A stretch of DNA of 64,000 nucleotides from Endozoicomonas sp. GU-1 (GCF_027366395.1 NZ_CP114771.1:4588001-4652000), one strand, 5' to 3'; numbered from the stretch's first letter, positions 8,123 through 17,213 are shown. The notes: a model not told the origin generated them from the sequence alone. Program-made: numbers and translations.

Positions 8123-8518
8123 TTAAATCTGCTCAAAAGCTTTAAGGAATGGCTTTCGATCCTGATGAAAGCGAATATGGTCTTTGGAGTTCAGTCTTTT
8201 TCTTTTTTGCTGGAATGGCCGAGCCAGATATCCCCAAGGGGAGCGCCGGGAAAAATAGATGATGTAATCCAGATCAGCACTTCCCCACTTATTCTCAACG
8301 ATGACATCTTCCTGATTGGTATCCAGAAATTTGACCTGAATACGGTAAAAATTGTGTTTATCCGCCACCAGTAAGTCGGTTTTCATATCGTGGTCGATCA
8401 TTGGCAGGAAAACTTCCCAGCCATCGGATACAAGCCAGCTGGCGGCCTGAGATTCGTAGGAGATTTCTTTATAGTGACGTTGGGCAGGGGCAGTGCGAAC
8501 AATATGTTTAACTGGCAT
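8123..8518 (-). CDS. Small PD-(D/E)XK-like nuclease-fold protein
   Basis: 131 residues. The order of elements fits a minimal PD-(D/E)XK nuclease core: an early glutamate in a helix (SYESQAASWL), then MKTDLLVADK with a candidate metal-binding aspartate, then FYRIQVKFL giving the Q-x-K variant of the catalytic (D/E)xK. A central YIIYFSR strand follows. Proteins of this type occur in group I intron homing enzymes, Holliday-junction resolvase relatives and defence genes. No clear ribosome binding site precedes the ATG at 8518. It lies inside the presumed transposon between the RNA and tnsD and is likely cargo. Confidence 0.6.
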   Translation of the reverse strand: MPVKHIVRTAPAQRHYKEISYESQAASWLVSDGWEVFLPMIDHDMKTDLLVADKHNFYRIQVKFLDTNQEDVIVENKWGSADLDYIIYFSRRSPWGYLARPFQQKRKRLNSKDHIRFHQDRKPFLKAFEQI

Positions 8519-8760
8519 AGGGACACTAATAAATTCAATGCCCGAAAGAGGTTATGGCCCACCGTTTTCAAGCAGAATAGTCCCTTCTGGGAACCATTCT
8601 AAAATTTATTATCACCTTACAGGGTATCCCTTGTAACTAACTGCAAAGGCGGCCAGCCTTGCTTAAGCCTCGTTTGAAGCCTTGGGCATTAATGCAGCTA
8701 TCAGACAGTTTTGCCTGTGATAAAGACTTGCGAGCATCATAATCATAGCGATAGAAGAGT
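8519..8760. other. Intergenic region between the nuclease-like gene and tnsD
   Basis: 242 bases with no credible ORF on either strand, no obvious transposon end and no strong terminator. It must contain the end of the tnsD transcript and any promoter of the small minus-strand gene below it. Confidence 0.5.
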
Positions 8761-10650
8761 TCAACCAGGTATCAGCTCCTTCAGAGCCTTTTTTATGGCT
8801 TTGTTTTTTCGATAAAAGTGGCAGTAGCTATTATCAACTGTAGGCCCTGAAACGGGGTTGATTTTTTTGGTTTTGAGCAGCTTCCTTAATTTTTCACTGA
8901 CAATACCCGTCTGCTGACTTAAGGTTCGGAGAAGGTAGAACTTATTTTTGAAGGCCATCACAGCTGATTTTTTACAGGCTACGACAGGCCGAGATCTACC
9001 AGATAGATGAATTTTTTCCATAGGCAAGTGGTCATCATTAAGTAACCCATAAACGATGTCTTTATTACAGCCAAGGTGTTTCTGGATATCTAGCGGTTGC
9101 CAATACTCAGATGACGACTGAATCGAGGGACGTAAAGCTCTTACTTCCGCCTCAGAAAACAGTAGATCTCCCAAGACAGGTGCTTTACTGGCAGAAGCTG
9201 GCTGTAACTGGTCACTCAAAATAGCGTCCACAATTTCTGGCAACCCTATTTTGTGATATGAAAGCTGTTCGATGCTCTGTTGTAAACTCAGGCAATGAGT
9301 TCGTTTATACTCTTTAAACAGACATCGTTTATTAATTTCATGGAGAAGAGTATCGATGGCTTCTGGTTCAAAATACCAGCCCCTAGATTTGTCTACTGTC
9401 GGACCACGGAATGGAATAATGCCACCTTTACGAATCATTCCTCGTAGCTGGTAAACGGTTATGCCCAACTTTTCTGATGACTCAGAAATGGTCAGTAGTT
9501 TTTCCAGTAACTCCTTTAGAGCTGGGAGGTGCTTTCTTGAGATTAGTTTTATGTTGCTATTTGTGCTTTTTAAAGGGATCTTCAGGCGCTTACAGAAGCG
9601 CTGGAGCTGTTCAGGCCGAACATCAAGCTCTTTAGCTGCAACTCTAACTGCAACCTGATCTGCATTGATGCGTTTTTGCTTGAGGTCTTCTATCGTCTGT
9701 CTGATAGACTGCTTACGGTACGCGTTATATGCCTCCCAAAGAGGCTGGTAAATAGCCCTTTCCTGGTTTGCATTAATCAGATAAAAAGGAGCTCCTATCT
9801 CTTTGCTGATTCCGTCATTTGCTCCCTTATCTCGCCGTACTTTTCGACTGTCACTCAGCAACTGGCAGAAGTTATGAGGCCAGTTATCGAGGTAGCTCAT
9901 GGCATTGCTGTAGTGCTCATGGAGCTGATGATTAGGGGCAGATTTCAATGAGAGGAACTTTCTGGTCTTTTCCACATCATCAAGTAATTGATAGTCAAAA
10001 AGGGCCAAAGCACTGACCAGTTCCAAAACATCAGCCAAGCTATGATTCCTGAGTACTTCTGGAATTAAGCGATTGTTGGCTTCTTTATTCATACAGAGCT
10101 GATAGATGAATCTTGAAAGTCGGTATTCCTTTAGTAGAATTTTATCACCAGTGTAATGACGATAGTCGCATTCACAATTGTGACACCGGTGAATTCCAGG
10201 ACGATTCCATCTAAGGCGGGTATCGCATTCTGGGCAGTGGTCAAAAAGGTGAATATGGTGCGTAGGACAAACAGTTATAGCCGGGATATCCCAGACTGCA
10301 AGAGCCATATTATTGGATTCAAGGCATATGGGGCAAATTCGAGGGTAGTCGAGTCTTAAATGCTCATTGGCTATGTGATGATTGTGGATAATTGACTGTT
10401 TTTGATCATTCAAGCCATAGCGCAATGACTCCAAATCCTGCAAAGGCATATTGGTGATTTTTGCCAGTTTGCTGAGATCCGCATCACCCAGAACGTATTT
10501 ACTGGCCGTGTCATAATTTCTGCCAGTCCAGAGATCGGCCATCTCCAGTACGTACTGGGTTGTATGGTAACTGTTCGCCTGAGAAAGTCGGAGAATATAT
10601 CCTCGGAGACTTTCAAGCTTGTTGGATTTTGGCCTTGAAAGTAGCAGCAT
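8761..10650 (-). CDS. tnsD: TnsD-like target-selection protein (long TniQ family)
   Basis: 629 residues. The N-terminal TniQ domain carries the family zinc ligands in order: CPIC (about 108-111), CPTH (about 130), CPEC (about 143) and CHNC (about 161). The C-terminal half holds three helix-turn-helix-like modules, beginning near ISESSEKLGITVYQLRGM, QPLDIQKHLGCNKDIVYG and LSQQTGIVSEKLRKLLK, two of them followed by the same PVSGPTVDNS-type turn. Long TniQ proteins with a DNA-binding C-terminus are TnsD-type selectors that bind a chromosomal attachment site and recruit TnsC. The protein is clearly distinct from the shorter tniQ at 14916. Its start lies only 44 bases after the last CRISPR repeat on the same strand, so it is probably transcribed through the array. 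Confidence 0.88.
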   Translation of the reverse strand: MLLLSRPKSNKLESLRGYILRLSQANSYHTTQYVLEMADLWTGRNYDTASKYVLGDADLSKLAKITNMPLQDLESLRYGLNDQKQSIIHNHHIANEHLRLDYPRICPICLESNNMALAVWDIPAITVCPTHHIHLFDHCPECDTRLRWNRPGIHRCHNCECDYRHYTGDKILLKEYRLSRFIYQLCMNKEANNRLIPEVLRNHSLADVLELVSALALFDYQLLDDVEKTRKFLSLKSAPNHQLHEHYSNAMSYLDNWPHNFCQLLSDSRKVRRDKGANDGISKEIGAPFYLINANQERAIYQPLWEAYNAYRKQSIRQTIEDLKQKRINADQVAVRVAAKELDVRPEQLQRFCKRLKIPLKSTNSNIKLISRKHLPALKELLEKLLTISESSEKLGITVYQLRGMIRKGGIIPFRGPTVDKSRGWYFEPEAIDTLLHEINKRCLFKEYKRTHCLSLQQSIEQLSYHKIGLPEIVDAILSDQLQPASASKAPVLGDLLFSEAEVRALRPSIQSSSEYWQPLDIQKHLGCNKDIVYGLLNDDHLPMEKIHLSGRSRPVVACKKSAVMAFKNKFYLLRTLSQQTGIVSEKLRKLLKTKKINPVSGPTVDNSYCHFYRKNKAIKKALKELIPG

Positions 10651-10671
10651 CCATGCTGACCTGTTTTGGAT

Positions 10672-10687
10672 TCCTTAGTTTTAAGGA
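10672..10687 (-). other. Small perfect hairpin between CRISPR array and tnsD
   Basis: TCCTTA/TAAGGA with a 4-base loop lies in the 44-base interval between the last repeat and the tnsD start. It could structure the 5' end of a tnsD mRNA released by repeat cleavage; that role is inferred. Confidence 0.4.
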
Positions 10688-10694
10688 TAGAAGC

Positions 10695-10782
10695 TTATAT
10701 GGCTGCGTATGCGGCAGTGAGGCAGTTATCGATCATCCTTATTGTGATGTGTTAATTTTCAGCTGCGTATGCGGCAGTGAGG
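10695..10782 (-). CRISPR. Minimal type I-F CRISPR array: two repeats, one 32-bp spacer
   Basis: Two 28-bp repeats lie exactly 60 bp apart (10755-10782 and 10695-10722), enclosing a 32-bp spacer at 10723-10754; 28+32 is the type I-F geometry. In the crRNA sense both repeats begin CCTCACTGCCGCATACGCAG, close to the I-F consensus with its ACTGCC...GCAG hairpin. They diverge in the last 8 bases: the first ends CTGAAAAT, the second CCATATAA. A degenerate final repeat is typical of I-F3 transposons, where the terminal guide is set apart. The array is downstream of cas6 and upstream of tnsD, on their strand. The spacer in crRNA sense begins TAACACATCACA and ends CGATAACTG. Confidence 0.9.
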
Positions 10783-10918
10783 TAGAGAAAAAAACTATAG
10801 CCCATTGAAAGAATAAGGCTTACCCCCAACTTAAAAGAAATACCCTTTTTCTTCATAGTTCCTGATCAAAAAACAACTCATTGAAAATAATAAAGAAAAA
10901 TACCACATGCATACCCTC
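10783..10918 (-). promoter_or_regulatory. Leader-like interval between cas6 and the CRISPR array
   Basis: 136 bases, AT-rich, without an ORF. I see no clear -35/-10 pair reading into the array. Either the array is transcribed from the cas operon or a weak leader promoter lies here. Confidence 0.4.
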
Positions 10919-11560
10919 TCAAAATATTGGTGTGATTAGAGGCACTGAAGCCCTGTGCTCCTGAAGAGTACTAAACCCGTAATGATCGAAAGTCTGCAAA
11001 CCTTCAAGTTCTTCACTCTCATCAACCGGCACCATTTGAATACAAAGAGGCATATTTTGCCCCGTACTCATGCTGTCTGGAAAAAACAGATGGAAGAAAA
11101 TATCTTGGACTTCTGTCTGATGCTGGTCACTCCTCGGCTTATACTCAGCTGGGCTACTAATTTCACCACGGTCAATCTGTCTGCGTATTATACGTTTAAC
11201 CTTGCGTTGCTGGCCTTTGGGTGAATTACTCGTGATCCTCTGGTTCCTTAAAAATATGGCTTTCTGGGCATTTTCTGGATCAACTTCCAGAAGCTTTGAT
11301 TCCAGGATCTCACCATCAAGCATATCTCTAAAATACTCGCGTTCCATTATTTTATTAAGAACAGTCGAATCACCATAGAAAGCAATCGAACGGCCTGGGT
11401 CATCAACATTCCATTCAGGAAATAGAGTACCTATTTGGTTGTTACCATAATGAGCAATTACAGGATGCGATTCTTGCAAGATATAGCTCAGCAAGAACTG
11501 TGGATCAGCATCTTCAGTAATAATTTTAAACAACAGATGATTCATAAAGTACAATCTCAT
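10919..11560 (-). CDS. cas6f: Cas6f (Csy4-type) crRNA endoribonuclease
   Basis: 213 residues, the usual size. The N-terminal ferredoxin-like part has the family pattern NQIGTLFPEW (compare NIGVSFPLW in other I-F3 Cas6). A basic region KVKRIIRRQIDRGE at about 120 matches the arginine-rich helix that grips the repeat hairpin. The C-terminus HYGFSTLQEHRASVPLI follows the conserved SSYGLS...PVPLI ending. Cas6f cuts each repeat 3' of its hairpin and stays bound as the head of Cascade. The gene overlaps the end of cas7f by ATGA. The frame is intact. Confidence 0.93.
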   Translation of the reverse strand: MRLYFMNHLLFKIITEDADPQFLLSYILQESHPVIAHYGNNQIGTLFPEWNVDDPGRSIAFYGDSTVLNKIMEREYFRDMLDGEILESKLLEVDPENAQKAIFLRNQRITSNSPKGQQRKVKRIIRRQIDRGEISSPAEYKPRSDQHQTEVQDIFFHLFFPDSMSTGQNMPLCIQMVPVDESEELEGLQTFDHYGFSTLQEHRASVPLITPIF

Positions 11561-12691
11561 GGATTAGTTAAATCAATTTGAGTCTTATCTGATTTATCTT
11601 TTTTCTTTTTTTTAGAACTTTCGCGGTTATAAACACCTCCTTTAATCAAGTTAGCCATACAAAAGTGAATATCGCCTAGTTCCAGTATTGATTCTTTACT
11701 GAATATATCGCCGCTAAATTTTTTAAGGGTCAATATATGATCCTTTATGTTACTAATCAACGAATAGAAGTCCTGCTTGGTTCCACGCCCTCGTATAGCC
11801 CTGTGGGATTTACTGTCCAGGCCGTAAACACTTACCGGAATGTCTACCCCGAGTTTGTTCCAACGATCCCACCGCAATCCAGCGCCAATCTTTGTTGGGT
11901 GTAACATGGCCTGACGAATATCACCCAACCTGTAAAAGGCGTAGTGCCGAGATTTCTGGTATTTACCACGTCGATGGAGAAACTCTTTTTTAGCTTCAGG
12001 CAACTTTTCTATAAATTCCTCACTTGGATGGACCTCTTCGAGTCGTCCAATCTCAAGTGCCGCAGTTATAAAAAGGCGAAGCAATCTTCGTTCACCAATC
12101 AGAGCCTTTTCAATGTTTCTAATTAGTGAGTCAAACTGAAGTTTATTCGTCCCTGTCAGCTGATCAGCTGCGCATGGTAGGCCACGGAATTCATAGGGTG
12201 GGAATACTTTGTCGCTAACATTAATGATGCTCAGTGTCATAGCATCACTTTCCTGATTATTGCGCCAGAATGGCAGGCCTTGGAAAAGAGCATCTATTTG
12301 GCAGTACGCCTGATACAAGTACCCCCTTTTCTCCATAAACCTGACTCAACTCCTCTAGGAGTTCTGTCCATTCAGGATTGTTGCAAGAATGTGGAGTTAG
12401 AGATCTTGGCAAGTATTTGAGGGGGAATTGTATGACTAAATTATCAGCGTTATGGGGTAGTTGACATATATCCATCCGCAGAGGCATCCACTCCCCTAGT
12501 TCGGTATCCACTTCCCCGTGCCCGGCACTATGTGTAGATTGCGCACCGCGACCATTTAGAATGTCAACTGCTACAGGAAGCACTTCACCCTTAAACGTTC
12601 TGGCACTCATCAAGCCGAGTGAGGGGGCAGATGACTTTTCATAAGTCAGAATCGTCGGAATAGGGGGAACAGCCATCGTGAACCTCAACAA
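11557..12691 (-). pseudogene. cas7f: Cas7f (Csy3) Cascade backbone subunit, split by a +1 G in a G run
   Basis: Two overlapping frames together make one Cas7f. The first (12691 down to about 12320) starts MLRFTMAVPPIPTILTYE and runs to ELSQVYGEKG. The second continues YLYQAYCQIDALFQGLPFW and ends with LGDIHFCMANLIKGG, the conserved Cas7f C-terminal signature. They meet in AAAAGGGGG near 12323-12331; four rather than five G would give one frame of about 377 residues (about 372 from ATG 12676, the likelier start), close to the usual 350. Cas7f coats the crRNA spacer in six copies. Either the gene is inactivated or the G count is wrong; nothing else is damaged. Confidence 0.88.
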
Positions 12692-12698
12692 CAGAATG

Positions 12699-14869
12699 TT
12701 ATTCAGCTTGGCACAAAATTGTTTTTCCTGCCGACTTGTAAGACCAAAATAAGGGTAATAGGTGGAACTCCTCGAAGGAGATTTCCGTTATCAGTCTAAG
12801 CTCCTGAACTCCAACGACGGGCTCACAGTATGCATGGTACTCCAGACGACTACCAAGACGCTGTACAGGCTCTTCCAGCAGTTTATAACCAATGCCAGAA
12901 AAAGTGAGTTGTCTCCTATCAGGGGCTAGGTCCTTGTATGCAGAAAAAGCATCTACCAGATCTTCAAGAATATCATCAGACTTTCGTGTAAATTTTGACG
13001 AATAATCCAGGACCATCCATCTGGGAGTTCCTTCAACCTGCAACCCATAAAGCAACTCTTGCGTTGACTGATAGATCTGGAATGATTCTGCAAGGTAGTC
13101 ACTGGCAAAACCCTCTTCAGCAGTGCTGACCATGCCCGAGGCAAATTTAACAGGGAGGCATTCTGCCAGTAAATGTCTGACTGAGATTAGTTGTTCATAA
13201 TCGGAAGAACATTCCAGAACTAAATCAAATGTAAGATGACAAAACTTAAGACTCACGACATCGGACAGGGCTGTTTTGGTTTTACCATTCCAGCGGGCTG
13301 GCTCATGCTTTTTGATACCCTTTACACGCTGAAAACTGTGAATTAACCAAGCCACTTTTATATTGCTAATTTCAAACTGGAATTGGCTTTTAATGTTTCT
13401 GCACAACCGATCTGCAAACCCAACCAAAGCAGTAATTGCAGGTAGGCCAGTGGTGTATGGAGAGTTGTCGGCATGAGCATGCATAACCGTCAATTTTGGT
13501 ATCAGCATATAAACGGTGGACGCATGAAAGGAAGCCTCTTCATTGTTTTTACTTACGGGGCTCTCACCGGTTACGATCTCCGGCTTTGCTAACTCAATAC
13601 TTCCTCTGAACAAAGGCTTGAGATGGTTCCGGACACTTTCGCTGATGTACCTGGTAAGCGTGGGGTGATAAGTAAGCTGCTTGTAGCGGGTTCCTGATAT
13701 GTATTTCTGAATAACTGCATTCGCTTGTTTCCAGATATGCTGCATCGCCTGCTCAGAGAGCTTCGCCTCAACCACATAGCTTACCTGGGTTGCATTTAAT
13801 CCCTTGATATTTTCCTTCTGAAGGTCTCCAATCTGATAGGTGAATCTAAGCTGATCGAGCTTGGCAAACATTCTTGCAATGTTCTTGTGTATCAAATTGA
13901 GGAAGGCTGCCTTTTCCGGTGACTTCGGAGAGGGAATGTACCAGTTAGAGGCAAATTCCGCCCTCTTTCTAAGTTTCAGGAAATCGCTAAAATCCAGACC
14001 AGATGTGTCAAACAGGTCGTTTTGTTCCTCAGCTCTTTGATAATTTGAGATGTGGTTAAAGCTACTTCTGATCGTAAATTAATATCCGGTGCCAAAACTC
14101 CAATACTGCCACCGGTAGAGACTGCGAATGCACCAATATTTTCTGGGCGAGTTGGATTATGGAAAGCTCGGCCAATTAATCTTCCATTATCGCTAAGGCA
14201 CAAGGTATGAATGGCTGCCTGAACCTTTGATGCCGATACAGGCGAAAGAGAAATATAATCGGTGTTACCATTTTCATAAGTATAAGGAATAAGCACCTGA
14301 ACCTGATAGGGAGGCACCGAGTCTGGAAAAGCATGATCTCTATGAATCTGACAAGAGCTTTTGATAAGCTCATGATGAGCTTTGGTGAGCCCCATTCCTG
14401 TCAGAATACCAATAAGATCAGACGACTCCTTAATGAATTCATGATAAAGAGTTGTTTGTCTACCGTTATGAATGAACTCAGTACAGAGGAAGTACCTCTT
14501 TGGCATGTATTTGGCATTGCCAGCCCAGTCATACTGGTGGTGATATTTAACCGAGTCGTTGTAAATGTAAGGAGTATCTTTTACAAAATTGGATTCTGGT
14601 AAAAATACTCGAGCTTTTACTTTTGCATCGAATATTTTAGGGTTGTGGGTTAAAAACCCCCTCAAGGCTTTGCAGGTTTCAGTGATGAAATGACTGTCTT
14701 TTAACAATTTCTTTGCAGCTTGTAAGGCAGTGCCTGCACCTGATGTTTTGGGTTTATACTTGGCTGACTGGTTGATTATTTGAGTAAAGAATTTCTTTTC
14801 TTTCCCGGTTACATCATTAGGAATAGCCAATATTGATGTCAAAAATTTATCACTTTTATTGCTAACCAT
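12699..14869 (-). pseudogene. cas8f: Cas8f-Cas5f fusion of an I-F3 Cascade, split by a one-base loss in an A run
   Basis: Upstream part (14869 to about 14017) shows TDYISLSPVSASKVQ, equivalent to TSYISLSPV in known I-F3 Cas8. The downstream part shows LTVMHAHADNSPYTTGLPAITALVGF, equivalent to the NIRVCGATALSSP...GIPSLTAF region of the fused Cas5 part, and YKLLEEP near the end. The downstream frame is open well above its first ATG (EEQNDLFDTSGLDFSDFLKL). Adding one A to CAAAAC near 14015-14019 joins both halves into 723 residues, reading KELRNKNDLFDTSG. The fused Cas8/Cas5 is diagnostic for the I-F3 transposon subtype, recognises the CC PAM and contacts TniQ-bound Cascade. As written it is broken. 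Confidence 0.88.
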
Positions 14870-14915
14870 ACCATTTAAACATTACAGATAATTTATAGGT
14901 AGCTAGTATGATAGT

Positions 14916-16157
14916 TTACTCAAGCTCTTTGTTCTTGTAGCGAGTTAGCAAAATTGCAAAAACCTGACTTAGTGGATATAAAGGAACATAGGCTTCGAGC
15001 TTTTTTTGTGAAGCCAATAAGCGACCTTGGGCCGTCAGTTGAGCAACTGTGTTTGTACTCACCTGCAAGATCAATGCAGTCTCCTGTTTTGTAAGCAGTA
15101 AGTTTGACACTGCGTGACGGCTTTTAGTTTCTTTCTCACTCGCACATACTTTCTGAAAAAATTCTAGAGTTTCTCTGAGGACTGCGTTGTGTTTCAAACA
15201 ATTATCTGGAAGATTTTGAACTTCTTGTATTAGTCTTCCGAATACCTTATTGAATCCTGTTTTATATGCCGGCTTAACCAACAGCCGTAAACCTTTTATC
15301 ACTTTATTTTCCAAGAAGTCTTTATAAGCAACTGGCCAGTCGCGTAGAAAATCATGAAAGGCTAGTATCTTATCTGAGTCAACACCATATTCGCTAATAG
15401 AATTGCCATCATCAATATAGCGAAAGTAAAAAAGCGCAAAGCAGAACAGATGAAATACATTACTACCCAGGCAGGATAATTTTTCTGATTCAAATACAAT
15501 ACCTTTATTAAAAGCGTGCGCAATTAAACTCGAGGTTTCAAGTAACAAATCATATTCAAGATTTATAGATAGAGAGGTTGAAGTGGCTTTTTTCAAATCA
15601 AACCCACACGAACAGTTAGAGATGCTCCTGCTTTTTATATAAGAAATAGAGACCCCACACTTTGGACACTTATCAATTAAAAAAACTTTATGTGTCGGAC
15701 AGATTATATTGACAGATACGTGCCAATACTGCCGTATATATCCACTTTCAGCCAAACAGGCAGGGCAAACCGGAACGAAATACCTTCGATACAGAGTATT
15801 TGGTATTTTTACATTTTGGTAAATAAAGTTTGATAGATTATTTGAGCACTTGGTTATCGATCTGCTCAAGGTTATATCTCGTAGCGATTGACTTGTAATG
15901 CCAACTCTGGCTGCCAGCCGATCAACACCTCTATAACGAATCTCGGGGTGCAAATTAGCATGAAACAGATTAAATTCATCAAATCCAGGGACAGAACTAT
16001 CTGCTACGCCATCGATACCTAAGCATATGAATCTAATCAAACTTCTCAGCGAAATACTATTTGATCTTGCAACTCTTATCAAATAGCTTTCTAGTGTTTC
16101 ATCTGGGAAGACTTTAGGCCTGCTTAAGAATGGCGAACAACCAATTTCTCTATCCAC
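14916..16157 (-). CDS. tniQ: TniQ, Cascade-associated transposition targeting protein
   Basis: 413 residues, the size of the Cascade-linked TniQ of I-F3 elements (about 394). The zinc ligands run CPAC (about 135), CPTH (about 157), CPKC (about 170) and CSC (about 187). The N-terminus PDETLESYLIRVARSN is the TniQ family opening. A small HTH-like segment follows near the C-terminus (LTKQETALILQVSTNTVAQL). As a dimer it binds the Cas6/Cas7 end of Cascade and recruits TnsC to the R-loop. It starts 24 bases after tnsC and ends 46 bases before cas8/5f, so it sits in one continuous operon. Confidence 0.93.
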   Translation of the reverse strand: MDREIGCSPFLSRPKVFPDETLESYLIRVARSNSISLRSLIRFICLGIDGVADSSVPGFDEFNLFHANLHPEIRYRGVDRLAARVGITSQSLRDITLSRSITKCSNNLSNFIYQNVKIPNTLYRRYFVPVCPACLAESGYIRQYWHVSVNIICPTHKVFLIDKCPKCGVSISYIKSRSISNCSCGFDLKKATSTSLSINLEYDLLLETSSLIAHAFNKGIVFESEKLSCLGSNVFHLFCFALFYFRYIDDGNSISEYGVDSDKILAFHDFLRDWPVAYKDFLENKVIKGLRLLVKPAYKTGFNKVFGRLIQEVQNLPDNCLKHNAVLRETLEFFQKVCASEKETKSRHAVSNLLLTKQETALILQVSTNTVAQLTAQGRLLASQKKLEAYVPLYPLSQVFAILLTRYKNKELE

Positions 16158-16181
16158 TTAAATACCAACATAAAAAAACAA

Positions 16182-17213
16182 TCAAAAAAAACCTGCTGAT
16201 CGACCTAAGGTAAAGATGTCTCGTACACTCAACTCTCTGGAGTTTGGTAGAACTATCTTCTTCTTAGACTTATCCCAATCTGGGCTTGATTCAATCTGAA
16301 CAGCTTTCATATCCTTATATTCAGGCACGAATGGATTTGGCTTAGAAGAACCAAAATGAAACCTATATAGATTATAAAATGTTTTTACATTTAAAATCCT
16401 CACTTCGGATAATGATGACGCATGAGCAATTAGCTTCATGATTAGCTTGGGGCAGCCATTACTCGATATAAATAATGGAAACAACACTTCTGGCTCAATT
16501 AAACAACCAGCATCTATTGAAAATTCTTTTTTCAATCTTGAGGATAATGTATTTAAAAAACTGCAGTATATTTCAAGACTATCTTCATCACTTATTTTAA
16601 AAGGAAACAACTCTTCGACTATTGTAAATATTGTCCCCATTTGCTGATTATTACTTTGGATACGTTGCGCCCAAGGCATACCAATACCAACGATCGGGAT
16701 CTTAGTTTCCTTTATTAGAAGCTTCAACCAATCAGCAGTAAAAACAATTTCAGCACTGCTCATTGCCTGTGTTAAATGATGAAACTCATCAATGATAATC
16801 ATCCTAGTCTTACAGGTGTCTCTAAGATAATCTATAAGACGCGCATTTTTGAGATCAAATGAATCACTTGAATCCCAACGAGGATCACCTATAGCCTTTA
16901 AAAAGGCTCGAATTGCTTCGTATCTTTTAGCATGGGAAGGAAGAGAAAAACGTACAATAGGTTTAATTGAATTAATTCTGTCACCTAAATCTTCTTCATA
17001 GTCAGGATAAGATTTATGAAACAATTCTGCAACCAGTGACTTTCCTAGACCACTGTCACCGATAAGCAAAAAGCATGTAGGTTCAGTAGCTCCATCAAAG
17101 CTATCGAAGCAGAATTGCAATAACTCTTTGACTCCTTTAGCTGATTCATGCCAAATAAAATATTCATTATAAATCTTTCCGTATATTTTATTATTTTTGC
17201 TACTCATCATCAA
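16182..17213 (-). CDS. tnsC: TnsC AAA+ transposition regulator
   Basis: 343 residues. Walker A is LLIGDSGLGKS (about 49-59) and Walker B is RMIIIDEFHHL (about 135-145); sensor-like GIGMPWAQRI follows. TnsC polymerises on DNA in an ATP-dependent way, bridging the target selector (TniQ/Cascade or TnsD) to the TnsA-TnsB transposase and enforcing target immunity. Its start overlaps the tnsB stop by 14 bases. AT content in tnsABC is visibly higher than in the core genes after 19.9 kb, fitting acquired DNA. Confidence 0.95.
   Translation of the reverse strand: MMMSSKNNKIYGKIYNEYFIWHESAKGVKELLQFCFDSFDGATEPTCFLLIGDSGLGKSLVAELFHKSYPDYEEDLGDRINSIKPIVRFSLPSHAKRYEAIRAFLKAIGDPRWDSSDSFDLKNARLIDYLRDTCKTRMIIIDEFHHLTQAMSSAEIVFTADWLKLLIKETKIPIVGIGMPWAQRIQSNNQQMGTIFTIVEELFPFKISDEDSLEIYCSFLNTLSSRLKKEFSIDAGCLIEPEVLFPLFISSNGCPKLIMKLIAHASSLSEVRILNVKTFYNLYRFHFGSSKPNPFVPEYKDMKAVQIESSPDWDKSKKKIVLPNSRELSVRDIFTLGRSAGFF

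Noticed and set aside
8015-8374. 119-codon plus-strand ORF
   Set aside because: It runs through the terminator hairpin and is antisense to the nuclease-like gene; composition is that of a shadow.
12699-14869. Separate cas8f and cas5f genes, as in non-transposon type I-F
   Set aside because: The downstream frame is open well above its first ATG, and its sequence continues the upstream part directly; similarity to I-F3 fused Cas8/5 runs across the junction.
11557-14869. Programmed ribosomal frameshifting in cas7 and cas8
   Set aside because: The two shifts go in opposite directions, no slippery heptamer with downstream structure is evident, and unrelated genes in the window show the same homopolymer pattern.
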